A stretch of DNA of 64,000 nucleotides from Archangium minus (GTDB lineage Bacteria > Myxococcota > Myxococcia > Myxococcales > Myxococcaceae), in contig NZ_CP043494.1 in assembly GCF_044360475.1 (NCBI RefSeq), positions 11,966,001-12,030,000 of the forward strand, given 5' to 3'. This document shows, piece after piece, positions 34,868 through 43,569 of this stretch (positions are counted from its first letter, which is position 1; every line of letters begins with the position of its first letter). The position numbers and the translations under genes are program-made. Under the pieces are notes generated by a model, which saw only the letters and a list, made by a program, of their open reading frames with translations, did no database searches and was not told the DNA's origin.

Positions 34868-35479
34868 ATGCCCATTCTCGCTCTCGTCCGACACGGTCAG
34901 TCCCTGTGGAATCATGAGAACCGCTTCACCGGCTTCGTGGACGTTCCCCTGACGGAGAAGGGTCGCTCGGAGGCCCAGCAGGCCGCCAAGGCGCTCGCCG
35001 GCCTGAAGTTTGACGTGGCCTACACCTCGGCCCTCACCCGCGCCCAGGAGACGCTGGCCATCATCCTGCAGACGCTCGGCCAGCCCATCCCCGTCATCCG
35101 CGACGCCGCCCTCAACGAGCGCCACTACGGCGATCTCCAGGGCCTCAACAAGGAGGACGCCGCCAAGCGCTGGGGAGACAACCAGGTGAAGCTGTGGCGC
35201 CGCTCCTACGACACGCCGCCCCCCAATGGCGAGTCGCTGGAGATGACGGCCAAGCGCGTGCTGCCCTTCTACGACCGCGCCATCGCGGGCGACCTGCGCC
35301 AGGGCAAGAACGTGCTCGTGGTGGCGCACGGCAACTCCAACCGCTCCCTGGTGATGAAGCTGGACAAGCTCACCGGCGAGCAGGTGGTGGGCCTGGAGCT
35401 GGCCACGGGCGTGCCGCTCATCTACGAGATGACCACCGAGTGCGACGTCCTCAGCAAGCGCGACACCGCGGCGAAGTAA
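34868..35479 (+). CDS. gpmA: 2,3-bisphosphoglycerate-dependent phosphoglycerate mutase
   Basis: A 203-residue histidine-phosphatase fold. The phosphorylated His is in LVRHGQSLWNHENRFTG, ALNERHYGDLQGLNKEDAAK and RRSYDTPPPNGESLEM follow, and the second catalytic His is in VLVVAHGNSNRSLVM. These are the full dPGM signatures. It interconverts 3- and 2-phosphoglycerate in glycolysis and gluconeogenesis. It is slightly shorter than E. coli GpmA. It stands alone and ends in a perfect 10-bp hairpin shared with the convergent LysR gene. Confidence 0.94.
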   Translation: MPILALVRHGQSLWNHENRFTGFVDVPLTEKGRSEAQQAAKALAGLKFDVAYTSALTRAQETLAIILQTLGQPIPVIRDAALNERHYGDLQGLNKEDAAKRWGDNQVKLWRRSYDTPPPNGESLEMTAKRVLPFYDRAIAGDLRQGKNVLVVAHGNSNRSLVMKLDKLTGEQVVGLELATGVPLIYEMTTECDVLSKRDTAAK

Positions 35480-35490
35480 TGCCTGTCTCT

Positions 35491-35526
35491 CGGGCTGGGG
35501 AGGGACGTAGACGCGCCCCCAGCCCG
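35491..35526. terminator. bidirectional terminator-like hairpin
   Basis: CGGGCTGGGG (35491-35500) pairs perfectly with CCCCAGCCCG (35517-35526) around 16 nt. It lies between the convergent gpmA and LysR genes. No U-tract. Confidence 0.55.
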
Positions 35527-35544
35527 CGTTGACGGTGCAAGGGT

Positions 35545-36447
35545 TCAGCGGCGTGGGAGGATGTCTCGCGCCATGTCGATGAACGCGCGCAGCGGGCGAG
35601 AGGCTCGCGTGCGGTTCGGGAAGTACAGGAAGAGGCCCGGCACGGTGGGCGCCCAATCTTCCAGCACGGGCCGCAGCGCACCGGTGCGCAACCAGGGTGC
35701 GGCCTCGAGCTCCGCTACGTAGGCCAGGCCCAGTCCCGCGGCGGCCATGCTGAGGAGCAACGGCGCGTGGTCCGAGGCAAGCGGCCCCTTCACTGGAACG
35801 CTGAGCTCCCGCCGCCCCTGTTCGAACTCCCAGTGGTACGGCAGCCCCGTCGAGGGCGAGCGGTAACCCAGGCAGGCGTGATTCACCAAATCCTTCGGCC
35901 GCCGCGGAGCACCGTGCCGCTCGAAGTACGAGGGGGCACCCACGACGAGGAACCGGAAGGCGGGCGTGAGGCGCACCTGGACCATGTCACGCTCCACCGC
36001 CTCAGTCAGACGGATGCCCGCATCAAAGCCTTCCTCGACGATGTTGACGAACCGGTTCTGCACGGACACGTCGACGCGGACATGCGGATGGGCCACGAGG
36101 AATTTCGTCAACACGGGCTCGACCACGAGCGGCAACGAGAAAGCGGGCACCGACAGGCGAAGCGAGCCCGTGAGCTGCGTGGTGTCGGCGGACAGGTACT
36201 CGAGCGCCGCCAGCGCTGACTGGAGACCCGGCGCGGCGTCCTCCATGAGCCGACGCCCGGCCTCCGTGAGCGACACGTTGCGCGTGGTGCGAGCGAGCAG
36301 CGCCTGCCCGAGCTTCTCCTCCAACTGACGGACGGCCTGGCTCACCGCGGAGGAGGAGACCCCGAGCTCCTTCGCGGCCTGGGAGAAGCTGCGACGCCGG
36401 GCGACGGTGACAAACACGGCCAGGGCATTGAGGGGCGTGAGGGCCAT
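35545..36447 (-). CDS. LysR-family transcriptional regulator
   Basis: A 300-residue LTTR. The N-terminal winged helix reads PLNALAVFVTVARRRSFSQA and KELGVSSSAVSQAVRQLEEK. The effector domain has GSLRLSVPAFSLPLVVEPVL and follows the CrgA/DsdC-like pattern. Such regulators bind a small effector and activate or repress a divergent gene. Here the divergent gene is an aldo/keto reductase 91 bp away, the likely target. The start is the ATG at 36447, with direct repeats just upstream. The effector is unknown. Confidence 0.93.
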   Translation of the reverse strand: MALTPLNALAVFVTVARRRSFSQAAKELGVSSSAVSQAVRQLEEKLGQALLARTTRNVSLTEAGRRLMEDAAPGLQSALAALEYLSADTTQLTGSLRLSVPAFSLPLVVEPVLTKFLVAHPHVRVDVSVQNRFVNIVEEGFDAGIRLTEAVERDMVQVRLTPAFRFLVVGAPSYFERHGAPRRPKDLVNHACLGYRSPSTGLPYHWEFEQGRRELSVPVKGPLASDHAPLLLSMAAAGLGLAYVAELEAAPWLRTGALRPVLEDWAPTVPGLFLYFPNRTRASRPLRAFIDMARDILPRR

Positions 36448-36467
36448 TTCTAAGAGATTCTAAAGAG
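36448..36467. promoter_or_regulatory. tandem 10-bp direct repeat at the LysR start
   Basis: TTCTAAGAGA and TTCTAAAGAG lie head to tail directly before the LysR start codon, one helical turn apart. This could be a LysR contact or autoregulation site. No T-N11-A dyad is clear elsewhere in the divergent gap. Confidence 0.35.
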
Positions 36468-36538
36468 TGTGTGCGGATTCCGCGTCTTCATTCCGCGGCC
36501 CCTGGACGGCAATTTGAAGCCATCCACAGGGGAGACAC

Positions 36539-37660
36539 ATGACGACGACACCTCGAATCGACTCGCTGGCGCAGTACCACCTGCTGGGCCGCAGCGGCCT
36601 GCGCGTGAGCCCGCTGTGCCTGGGCACCATGACCTTCGGCACCGAGTGGGGTTGGGGCAGCCCGAAGGAAACCGCCCACCGCATCCTGGCGCGCTACCTG
36701 GAAGCGGGCGGGAACTTCCTGGACACGGCGGACGGCTACACGGGCGGCACCAGCGAGCAACTCATCGGCGAATACTTCGCACAACATGGCGGGAGAGACC
36801 GCGCGGTCATCGCGACGAAGTTCACCGTCAACACCTCGCCAGGAGACCCCAACGCGGGCGGCAACGGCCGCAAGAACATCTACCGCGCGCTGGAGGGCTC
36901 GCTGCGGCGGCTGAAGACGGACTACGTGGACCTCTACTGGCTGCATGCGTGGGACGGCCTCACGCCCGTGGAGGAGGTGATGCAAACGCTCACCGACCTC
37001 GTGCGCGAGGGCAAGGTCCGCTACATCGGCCTGTCCGACGTGCCGGCCTGGTACTTCGCTCGGGCGCAGACGCTCGCGGAGCGCGAGGGCCTGGAGCGCA
37101 TCGCGGCGCTGCAACTGGAGTACTCGCTCGTCGAGCGCAACATCGAGCGCGAGCACATCCCGGCGGCACTGGCGCTCGGAGCGGCCATCACCCCCTGGAG
37201 CCCGCTGGCATCGGGGCTGCTGTCGGGCAAGTACACGCGTGAGGGCGTAGGGGCGAAGGGCGAAGGCCGGCTCCCCTCCATCTCCACTTCCGGCAACCCG
37301 GGGTTCACCAAGCTCTTCACCGAGCGCAACTGGAACATCGTCGATGCGCTCAAGGACGTGGCCCGGCAACTGGACCGGCCTCCGGCACAGGTGGCCCTCG
37401 CGTGGGTGACGCGCCGGCCCGGCGTGGCGTCCACCATCATCGGCGCGACGCGGCTGGAGCAGCTCGAGACCAACCTGCGCGCCCTCGACGTGGAGATTCC
37501 GGCTCCGCTCGCCGAGCGACTGGAGGCCGCCAGCCGCCCCGAGCTCGTCCACCCGTACCACTTCTTCGAGGAGGCCTTCTTCACCGGCGGCATGTTCACG
37601 GGAGGCACGACGGTCCGGCCCGAGCCCACGTGGTTCCGGCCGAGCCCAGGCCGCCGGTAG
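36539..37660 (+). CDS. aldo/keto reductase
   Basis: A 373-residue NADPH-dependent reductase with a TIM barrel. The tetrad appears as Asp and Tyr in FLDTADGYTGG, Lys in VIATKFTV and His in DLYWLHAWD; ITPWSPLASGLLSGKY and ATRLEQLETNLRALDV form the cofactor side. It reduces aldehydes or ketones; the substrate is unknown. The AGGGGAGA site fits the ATG at 36539. It probably answers to the divergent LysR regulator. It resembles the AKR at 62027 only at family level. Confidence 0.92.
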   Translation: MTTTPRIDSLAQYHLLGRSGLRVSPLCLGTMTFGTEWGWGSPKETAHRILARYLEAGGNFLDTADGYTGGTSEQLIGEYFAQHGGRDRAVIATKFTVNTSPGDPNAGGNGRKNIYRALEGSLRRLKTDYVDLYWLHAWDGLTPVEEVMQTLTDLVREGKVRYIGLSDVPAWYFARAQTLAEREGLERIAALQLEYSLVERNIEREHIPAALALGAAITPWSPLASGLLSGKYTREGVGAKGEGRLPSISTSGNPGFTKLFTERNWNIVDALKDVARQLDRPPAQVALAWVTRRPGVASTIIGATRLEQLETNLRALDVEIPAPLAERLEAASRPELVHPYHFFEEAFFTGGMFTGGTTVRPEPTWFRPSPGRR

Positions 37661-37673
37661 GCCACGTCCTCCC

Positions 37674-38645
37674 CTACCCCGCCACGGTCAGCACCACCTT
37701 GCCCACCGTCTCCCGGCCTTCCAGCCGCCGGTGGGCCTCGACCGCCTCGGCCAACGGGAGCTTCAGGCCGATGAGGACCCGAAGCCTCCCGTCCGCGACA
37801 TCGCGGATGAGCGACTCGAGGGCCCGGTGATGCGCCCCCGGGGGATGCGGCGTGTGCATCCAGTACGCGCTCACCTTCAGGGACTTCTCGAAGAGGACCT
37901 CCACGTCCACGGCGGGAGCCGGACCGCTCGCCGAGCCATAGCTCACCGCGTGTCCGAAGGGAGCCAGCACCCGGAGGCTTGCCTCCCACGTGCTCGCGCC
38001 CACCGCGTCCAGCACGAGGTCCACGCCCCTGCCGCCCGTGCGCCGGTGGACCTCCGCCACCACGTCCTCGCGGTCGTAGCGGATGACCTCGTCGACGCCC
38101 AGCTCCTGGACGAGTCGGGCCTTGGCCTCGCTCGAGACCGTGCCGAAGACGCGCGCACCGAGGGCCTTCGCGAGCTGCACCGCCAGCACCCCGACGCCTC
38201 CCGCCGCCGCATGGACGAGCACGGACTGGCCGTCACGCACCTGGGTCACCGTGTGCAGCAGGTGGTACGCCGTCAGGCCCTGCACCGGCACCGCGGCCGC
38301 TACCTCGAAGGACACGGTGTCTGGCAGGACGACGAGTCCGCTCGCGGGAGCTTTCACGAACTCGGCATAGGTGCTCGTCGTCAGCGTGACGACCCGCCGA
38401 CCCAGGAGGGCCGCGTCTACCCCCGGGCCCACCGCGGAGACCACGCCCGCGGCCTCGCTCCCGAGGATCCGCGGCAGGGGAACCTGCGCATCGTAGAGCC
38501 CCCGTCGCCGTTCCGTGTCCGCGAAGTTCACGCCGGCCGCGTGGACCTGAATCCGGACCTCCCCTGAACCCAACTCCGGCTCCGGTACGTCTTCGAGCCG
38601 CAGGACCTCGGGTCCCCCTGTCTGGTGGTAACGAATCGCTTTCAT
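37674..38645 (-). CDS. zinc-free quinone oxidoreductase (QOR-type MDR)
   Basis: A 323-residue medium-chain dehydrogenase/reductase. The N-terminal GroES-like part is MKAIRYHQTGGPEVLRLEDV. The QOR motifs AVPVQGLTAYHLLHTVTQVR and VLVHAAAGGVGVLAVQLAKA carry the nucleotide-binding loop. No zinc-ligand set is present. It reduces quinones or enones with NADPH. It converges with the aldo/keto reductase gene, 13 bp apart. Confidence 0.92.
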   Translation of the reverse strand: MKAIRYHQTGGPEVLRLEDVPEPELGSGEVRIQVHAAGVNFADTERRRGLYDAQVPLPRILGSEAAGVVSAVGPGVDAALLGRRVVTLTTSTYAEFVKAPASGLVVLPDTVSFEVAAAVPVQGLTAYHLLHTVTQVRDGQSVLVHAAAGGVGVLAVQLAKALGARVFGTVSSEAKARLVQELGVDEVIRYDREDVVAEVHRRTGGRGVDLVLDAVGASTWEASLRVLAPFGHAVSYGSASGPAPAVDVEVLFEKSLKVSAYWMHTPHPPGAHHRALESLIRDVADGRLRVLIGLKLPLAEAVEAHRRLEGRETVGKVVLTVAG

Positions 38646-38680
38646 GGTGCGCCCTCATAACGCGCCGCCCACGGATTCGC

Positions 38681-38879
38681 ATCCCCTCACCCCACCCCTC
38701 TCCTTCTCCTTCATCGGCTCCTTGCTGACCGCTGCCTGGGGCGCCACGCTCGCCTTCTCCGCGCCTGATTGGGGGAACCGCGCGAGCGACAAGTCCAGCA
38801 CGGTGATGTGAACCAGGACGGAAGCAGCACCTGTACGCTGTTGCCGGCCTGGAAGAAGGACTTGTATTGACAGATTGAC
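38681..38879 (+). pseudogene. decayed 3' end of an unknown gene
   Basis: Two forward frames show protein-like sequence that would join with a frameshift near 38810. The first reads FIGSLLTAAWGATLAFSAPD then WGNRASDKSSTV and stops; the second continues GDVNQDGSSTCTLLPAWKKD LY and stops at 38879. Neither has a start. The region begins in a degenerate arm of the palindromic repeat (ATCCCCTCACCCC). I read it as the remnant of an inactivated gene; the family is unknown. The rest of 38646-38926 holds nothing else. Confidence 0.35.
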
Positions 38880-38926
38880 TCATCATGCTCGAACCTCGGG
38901 CTTCACCCGCAGTCTCAGGAGGCTTC

Positions 38927-39184
38927 ATGCTGCGTCGTCGCCTGTTTGCGTTTGCTTTTGCTCTCGTCACGGTCACCACGGGCTGTGGTGGTGTCGAATC
39001 CGAGCAGCAGATTCCGTCCGAGAATGATTCTCCTCGAAGCGAAGCTCTCGCCTCGTGCGAGTACCTCATGCGCATCAACTGCCGCGCTGACTACCTCGAG
39101 ACCGCGTGTGTTTTCAGCAATGGCTCGATTGGGTATTGCCAGTGCTCGGACCATCACTGGGCGTGTTGGGTCGAGACCGAGTAG
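38927..39184 (+). CDS. small cysteine-rich lipoprotein
   Basis: An 85-residue protein with a lipoprotein signal (RRRLFAFAFALVTVTTGCGG; lipobox TTGC). A short disordered spacer is followed by a compact domain with six cysteines (SCEYLMRINCRADYLETAC, then CQCSDHHWACW), probably three disulphides or a metal site. GGAGG lies a few bases before the ATG at 38927. I recognise no family. It lies intact between two decayed stretches, so it may be recently acquired or under selection. Confidence 0.65.
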   Translation: MLRRRLFAFAFALVTVTTGCGGVESEQQIPSENDSPRSEALASCEYLMRINCRADYLETACVFSNGSIGYCQCSDHHWACWVETE

Positions 39185-39250
39185 GCGAACGAGCACGGCC
39201 CCCGTCCATGTAACAGCTGGATGCCGAAGGCGGCTCGGCCGTTGGAGGTG

Positions 39251-39540
39251 TCAGTAGTAGTCCGCACAGCTCATGTAGTAGCCGCAGCGTGTGCAGAGGA
39301 GCTTGCACTTGCGCTCCTCGAGCCGCGTGCCGCAGTTGGCTCGCGGCGTCGGACCTGCCCGAGAACATGAGGGCAGGCGGCGCAGTCCCGAAGACCCACT
39401 TCAGCGCGTGTGCTGTTTGAAGAAGTCCCACATGAGGGTGGTCGCATCGGGACCGGAGGGGTCGGAGAACAGGTACGAGGAATCGCCACCGTGTCATGAC
39501 TCTTCACCCAGTCCACCATGCCCACGAGGATGCCTGGACG
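39251..39540 (-). pseudogene. broken hydrolase-like 3' end with in-frame TGA and Cys-rich tail
   Basis: Read leftwards from about 39540, one frame gives PGILVGMVDWVKSHD. Then a frameshift near 39497 leads to GGDSSYLFSDPSGPDATTLM and WDFFKQHTR, which resembles the C-terminus of secreted esterases, and a TGA (39403-39401). The same frame then stays open for 50 codons, giving NCGTRLEERKCKLLCTRC and GYYMSCADYY, and ends at 39251. The tail has no start codon. I interpret a gene broken by at least one frameshift and one stop. Nothing else was seen in 39185-39643. Confidence 0.45.
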
Positions 39541-39643
39541 CACAGTCCCTGCGGAATATTCAAGCAACCCGCTCACGTGCGCCCTCAAGTTCAAGAGCGC
39601 GGAAGGAGCCCGGGTCGTAGATAGTGGCGCAGAAAGGACATCC

Positions 39644-41260
39644 ATGACCTCCCTTGACGACCTCTTCCCCACGGACGAACAGATTCCCGCCAACGTGCGG
39701 CTCCCCGGGTACCTCGAGCAGCGCGAGTACCTCGTGGGAGGCAAGCTCCGGGTCTGGGAAGGCGAGCTCAACCCGGTGCAGAGCCCCGTCTTCGTGAAGA
39801 CGCCCAAGGGCTTGGAGCCCAAAGTCATCGGTGCCACGCCGCTGCTCACCTCGAAGGAATCGCTTGAGGCGCTGGAGGCCGCGGTGCAGGCCTACGACAA
39901 CGGCCGCGGCGTCTGGCCGTCCATGCGCGTCGCCGAGCGCATCGAGCACGTCGAGCGCTTCCTCGTGGCGATGCGCGCGCAGCGCACCGCGGTGGTCAAC
40001 CTGCTGATGTGGGAGATTGGCAAGACCCAGGCCGACTCCGAGAAGGAGTTTGACCGCACGGTGGACCTCATCGTGGAGACCATCCGCGCGCTCAAGGAGC
40101 TGGACCGCACCTCGTCCCGCTTCGTGCAGGACCAGGGCATCATGGCGCAGATCCGCCGGGCGCCCCTGGGCGTGGCGCTGTGCATGGGCCCGTACAACTA
40201 CCCGCTCAACGAGACCTTCAGCACGCTCTTCCCCGCCCTGCTCATGGGCAACGCGGTCGTCTTCAAGCCGGCGAAGTTCGGCGTGCTGCTCATCCGGCCA
40301 CTGCTGGAGGCGTTCCGCGACAGCTTCCCGCCGGGCGTCATCAACATCATCTACGGCCGGGGCCGCGAGACGGTCGGCGCGCTCATGGAGAGCGGCAAGG
40401 TGGACGTCTTCGCCTTCATCGGCACCAACAAGGGCGCCAGCGAGCTCAAGCGCATGCACCCGCGTCCGCACCGCCTGAAGGCCGTGCTCGGACTGGATGC
40501 GAAGAACCCGGCCATCATCCTCGAGGACGCGGACCTCGATAACGCCGTGAAGGAGTGCATCACCGGCACACTGTCCTTCAACGGCCAGCGGTGCACGGCG
40601 CTCAAGGTGCTCCTGGTGCACCGGCGCATCGTCGAGCAGTTCCTCGAGCGCTTCACCGCCGCGGTGGACCGCCTCAAGCCCGGCATGCCCTGGGACCCGG
40701 GTGTCGCGCTCACCCCGCTGCCCGAGCCTGGAAAGACGGCCTACCTGAAGGGACTCGTCGACGACGCCGTGGCCAAGGGCGCCCGCGTCGTCAACAAACT
40801 CGGTGGGCAGACGAACCAGTCGTACTACGCACCCGCCGTGGTGTACCCGGTGACGAGCGAGATGCGCCTGGCAACCGAGGAGCAGTTCGGCCCGGTCATT
40901 CCGGTGATGGTGTTCGACGAAGAAGAGGAGGTCATCCGCTACGTCGTCAACTCCAACTTCGGCCAGCAGCTAAGCATCTTCGGCAAGGACTCGGCGCGCA
41001 TCGGGAAGCTCATCGACGCGTTCTCCAACCAGGTGGGCCGCATCAACCTCAACTGCCAGTGCCAGCGCGGGCCGGACACGTTCCCCTTCAACGGCCGCAA
41101 GGACTCCGCGGAGGGCACGCTGTCCGTGGCGGATGCACTGCGGGTGTTCTCGATTCGCACGCTCGTCGCGGCGAAGACGACGACCGAGAACACCACGCTG
41201 GTGCAATCCATCCTGACCCGCCGCGAGTCGGACTTCCTCACCACCGACTTCCTCTTCTAG
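39644..41260 (+). CDS. GapN-type NADP-dependent glyceraldehyde-3-phosphate dehydrogenase
   Basis: A 538-residue aldehyde dehydrogenase superfamily enzyme. PYNYPLNETFSTLFPALLMG, the catalytic cysteine in FNGQRCTALKV and the C-terminal INLNCQCQRGPDTFPFNG followed by RKDSAEGTLSVADALRVFSI are hallmarks of non-phosphorylating GapN rather than general ALDH. It oxidises glyceraldehyde-3-phosphate straight to 3-phosphoglycerate and makes NADPH without ATP. AGAAAGGA fits the ATG at 39644. A phosphoglycerate mutase lies 4 kb away but not in the same operon. Confidence 0.88.
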   Translation: MTSLDDLFPTDEQIPANVRLPGYLEQREYLVGGKLRVWEGELNPVQSPVFVKTPKGLEPKVIGATPLLTSKESLEALEAAVQAYDNGRGVWPSMRVAERIEHVERFLVAMRAQRTAVVNLLMWEIGKTQADSEKEFDRTVDLIVETIRALKELDRTSSRFVQDQGIMAQIRRAPLGVALCMGPYNYPLNETFSTLFPALLMGNAVVFKPAKFGVLLIRPLLEAFRDSFPPGVINIIYGRGRETVGALMESGKVDVFAFIGTNKGASELKRMHPRPHRLKAVLGLDAKNPAIILEDADLDNAVKECITGTLSFNGQRCTALKVLLVHRRIVEQFLERFTAAVDRLKPGMPWDPGVALTPLPEPGKTAYLKGLVDDAVAKGARVVNKLGGQTNQSYYAPAVVYPVTSEMRLATEEQFGPVIPVMVFDEEEEVIRYVVNSNFGQQLSIFGKDSARIGKLIDAFSNQVGRINLNCQCQRGPDTFPFNGRKDSAEGTLSVADALRVFSIRTLVAAKTTTENTTLVQSILTRRESDFLTTDFLF

Positions 41261-41270
41261 CGAGGGGACG

Positions 41271-43133
41271 TCACCACAGCAGCGACACCAGGCCGGCGAG
41301 TCCCACGAAGAGGAAGTAGAGCGACTCGCCGGCGATGAGCCCACCGCCCACCAGCGACGTGGTGCTCATGTCCTCGGGCAGCGCCTCGCCCTCTCCGGGC
41401 GAGCCCGCCGCATGCGGCGCCGGCTTCTTCGCCAGCGTGTTCCACAGCGAGGACACGATGCCGCCCACGCCGAACCACAGCGCCGCGGGCAGGTTGATGA
41501 AGGCGCCGAACGACGAGGCGTAGGGGCTCGCCAGCAGCACCGAGTCCATCGTCCACCCCACCGCGTAGCCCGCGCGCGAGCCCTTCACGTAGGCCTGGTA
41601 GCGCGCGTTGCGCTTGAGCAGCTTGCGCGCCACCTCGATGGTGAAGCCGAGCGTCAAGCCCAGCAGCAGCGCCTTCACCGTGTAGTCCGACAGCGTGCCC
41701 AGACTGCGGATGGCGCCCACGAGCTTGTACGTCATCGCCGAGCTCCACTGGCCCACTTCAACCTCCGGGAGGTCGAGCTGGTTGATGGCCAGCACCGGAT
41801 AGGCGCTCATGAAGACCTTCGCCAGTCCCAGGCACAGCACCGAGCCCATCACGATGCCAATCACCTGGTAGCGGAACTGGATGGTGCGGTTGGTGCCCAG
41901 GCGCCAGCCCGTGGAGCGATCCTGCTGCATGTCACAGCCCACGGATGTGGAGATGAGCAGGATGCTCGCGGCCAACAACCCCACCACCGGGTTCCTCAGC
42001 CCGAGCATCGACATCAGCAGCACCGAGATGACGAAGGCGCTGGAGAGGGGGTTCTGGTCGGTGATGCCGTAGGCGATGCCGTTGATGAGCACGAACAACA
42101 CCGACAGCCCCATGCCGAAGAGGATGAAGCCCAGCGGCTGATTCAGCAGGTACGTGGCAACCCCCACCAGCGCCACGCCCCAGAAAACGACCCACGCCAG
42201 CAGCCTCGGCAGGTTCACCTGCTTCCACGCGGGCACCTCGTCGGGCGGGGCCTTCGCTCGGTTGCGAATCCGCTCCACCGCCTGCACCGCCAGGAGCGAC
42301 AGGTCCACCGCCGCCGCGCCGCAAATCATGGCCAGACCGATGATGAAACCAATCTTGCGGAACGGCTCCTCCGCGCCCAGCCAACCAATCTCTCGCAGGT
42401 AGGGCGTGAAGGCCGCACCGACGAGCCCGCCAACGATGGCCGGCACGGTGTTGCGGCTGCCCACCACCATGCCCGCGCCCAAGGTGGAGCCGCTCAAGCC
42501 GATGGAGCCCAGGGCGGCGAAGCGCTCGGTGAGCCCCGCCACCACCACGCCCAGGCCAGTGCCACCGCCCAGCTTGGCGATGGAGACCTTCAGCAGGCGC
42601 TTGTCGGTGAGCGCCCGGAGGATGTTGGCCACCGCGTAGCCCGAGGGGTAGTCCAGCTGCAGCCGGTCCACGAGCAGCGGCGTGTAGAGCATGCCCAGGC
42701 CCACGCCGAACATGCCCACGCAGCCCACGAAGAGCATCAGGTGCCAGGCCGCCGGCTGCGGCATGCCCAGCCACACCATGGCCTGGATGAGCACGGACAT
42801 GGCGCACATCGAGGCCACCGAGGCGGCCATCGTCTGCATGTAGTTGGCGCCGTGCTTGCCCTCGGGGCCATAGCCATAGGTGACGGCGCTGCCGAGGATG
42901 CCGGCCAGCACCTGCCCGCCCACGAAGAAGCCCAGGCTGAAGTTCATGTACGAGGCGGCGATACCGCCCAGCGGCCCGAGCACGAAGATGGCCACCGCGC
43001 TCAGCAGCAGGTGGAACTTCCACGTGCCCGGCGCGGGCAGCCAACTGAAGCGCGGCGCACCGCCCTGGGGAGAGACTTCAGAGGAGGCCGGAGGCGGAGG
43101 AGAGGACGAAAGTGGAGGGGCTGACTGGGCCAT
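41271..43133 (-). CDS. OPT-family oligopeptide/siderophore transporter
   Basis: A ~620-residue protein with some 14-16 membrane helices. OPT signatures include NFSLGFFVGGQVLAGILGSA, YGPEGKHGANYMQTMAASVA and LDYPSGYAVANILRAL. A proline/serine-rich N-terminus precedes helix 1. OPT proteins import peptides or metal-siderophore complexes with protons; the substrate is unknown. The start is the ATG at 43133; a TTG at 43154 would add seven residues. It converges with gapN 10 bp apart. Confidence 0.9.
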   Translation of the reverse strand: MAQSAPPLSSSPPPPASSEVSPQGGAPRFSWLPAPGTWKFHLLLSAVAIFVLGPLGGIAASYMNFSLGFFVGGQVLAGILGSAVTYGYGPEGKHGANYMQTMAASVASMCAMSVLIQAMVWLGMPQPAAWHLMLFVGCVGMFGVGLGMLYTPLLVDRLQLDYPSGYAVANILRALTDKRLLKVSIAKLGGGTGLGVVVAGLTERFAALGSIGLSGSTLGAGMVVGSRNTVPAIVGGLVGAAFTPYLREIGWLGAEEPFRKIGFIIGLAMICGAAAVDLSLLAVQAVERIRNRAKAPPDEVPAWKQVNLPRLLAWVVFWGVALVGVATYLLNQPLGFILFGMGLSVLFVLINGIAYGITDQNPLSSAFVISVLLMSMLGLRNPVVGLLAASILLISTSVGCDMQQDRSTGWRLGTNRTIQFRYQVIGIVMGSVLCLGLAKVFMSAYPVLAINQLDLPEVEVGQWSSAMTYKLVGAIRSLGTLSDYTVKALLLGLTLGFTIEVARKLLKRNARYQAYVKGSRAGYAVGWTMDSVLLASPYASSFGAFINLPAALWFGVGGIVSSLWNTLAKKPAPHAAGSPGEGEALPEDMSTTSLVGGGLIAGESLYFLFVGLAGLVSLLW

Positions 43134-43166
43134 GGAAGGCTCAAGGTACCCCAAGGAGAGAGGACC

Positions 43167-43439
43167 ATGGACACCAACACCCGCCGCAACATCCTGTTCG
43201 CACTCACGTTCCTGGCCGGCTGCGCGGCCTCCCAGGTGCGGTGGCTCCCCCCCGCGCTCGCGCAGTCGGAGACGAGCATGCCGCGCTGGGACTACTACTG
43301 CATGCGACCGGAAATGCCGCTCAATCTCATGGATCCGCGAGACCTCACCCCGCAGCTGCAGGCCGCGGGCCTACAGGGTTGGGAACTCGTCACCATCGAC
43401 AGTTACCGCAACTACTGCTTCAAACGTCCCCTGCGCTGA
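43167..43439 (+). CDS. small exported DUF4177-like protein
   Basis: A 90-residue protein with an N-terminal hydrophobic segment (ILFALTFLAGCAASQVRW; the LAGC could be a lipobox). It ends in LQAAGLQGWELVTIDSYRNY and CFKRPL, the GWELV..... strand pattern of DUF4177 domains. The function is unknown. The ATG at 43167 follows AGGAG. It is divergent from the OPT gene across 33 bp, so their promoters overlap. Confidence 0.65.
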   Translation: MDTNTRRNILFALTFLAGCAASQVRWLPPALAQSETSMPRWDYYCMRPEMPLNLMDPRDLTPQLQAAGLQGWELVTIDSYRNYCFKRPLR

Positions 43440-43569
43440 GCACGCCCGCTGCTCTCTTGCTTGCCCTCCCTTCGCCCGAGCACCGGGACACGGGTGAGAC
43501 CTTGCTCGATGGCCCATGCCGGGCTGCCTACCTTGGAGCGGGTAGAGAGTCAGAGAGGAGGGGGAACGG

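Noticed and set aside
39401..39403. Selenocysteine recoding of the TGA
   Set aside because: No SECIS-like hairpin identified, and a frameshift in the same remnant points to decay.
41412..43124. 570-codon forward ORF
   Set aside because: Antisense shadow of the OPT transporter, rich in His, Gln and Arg.
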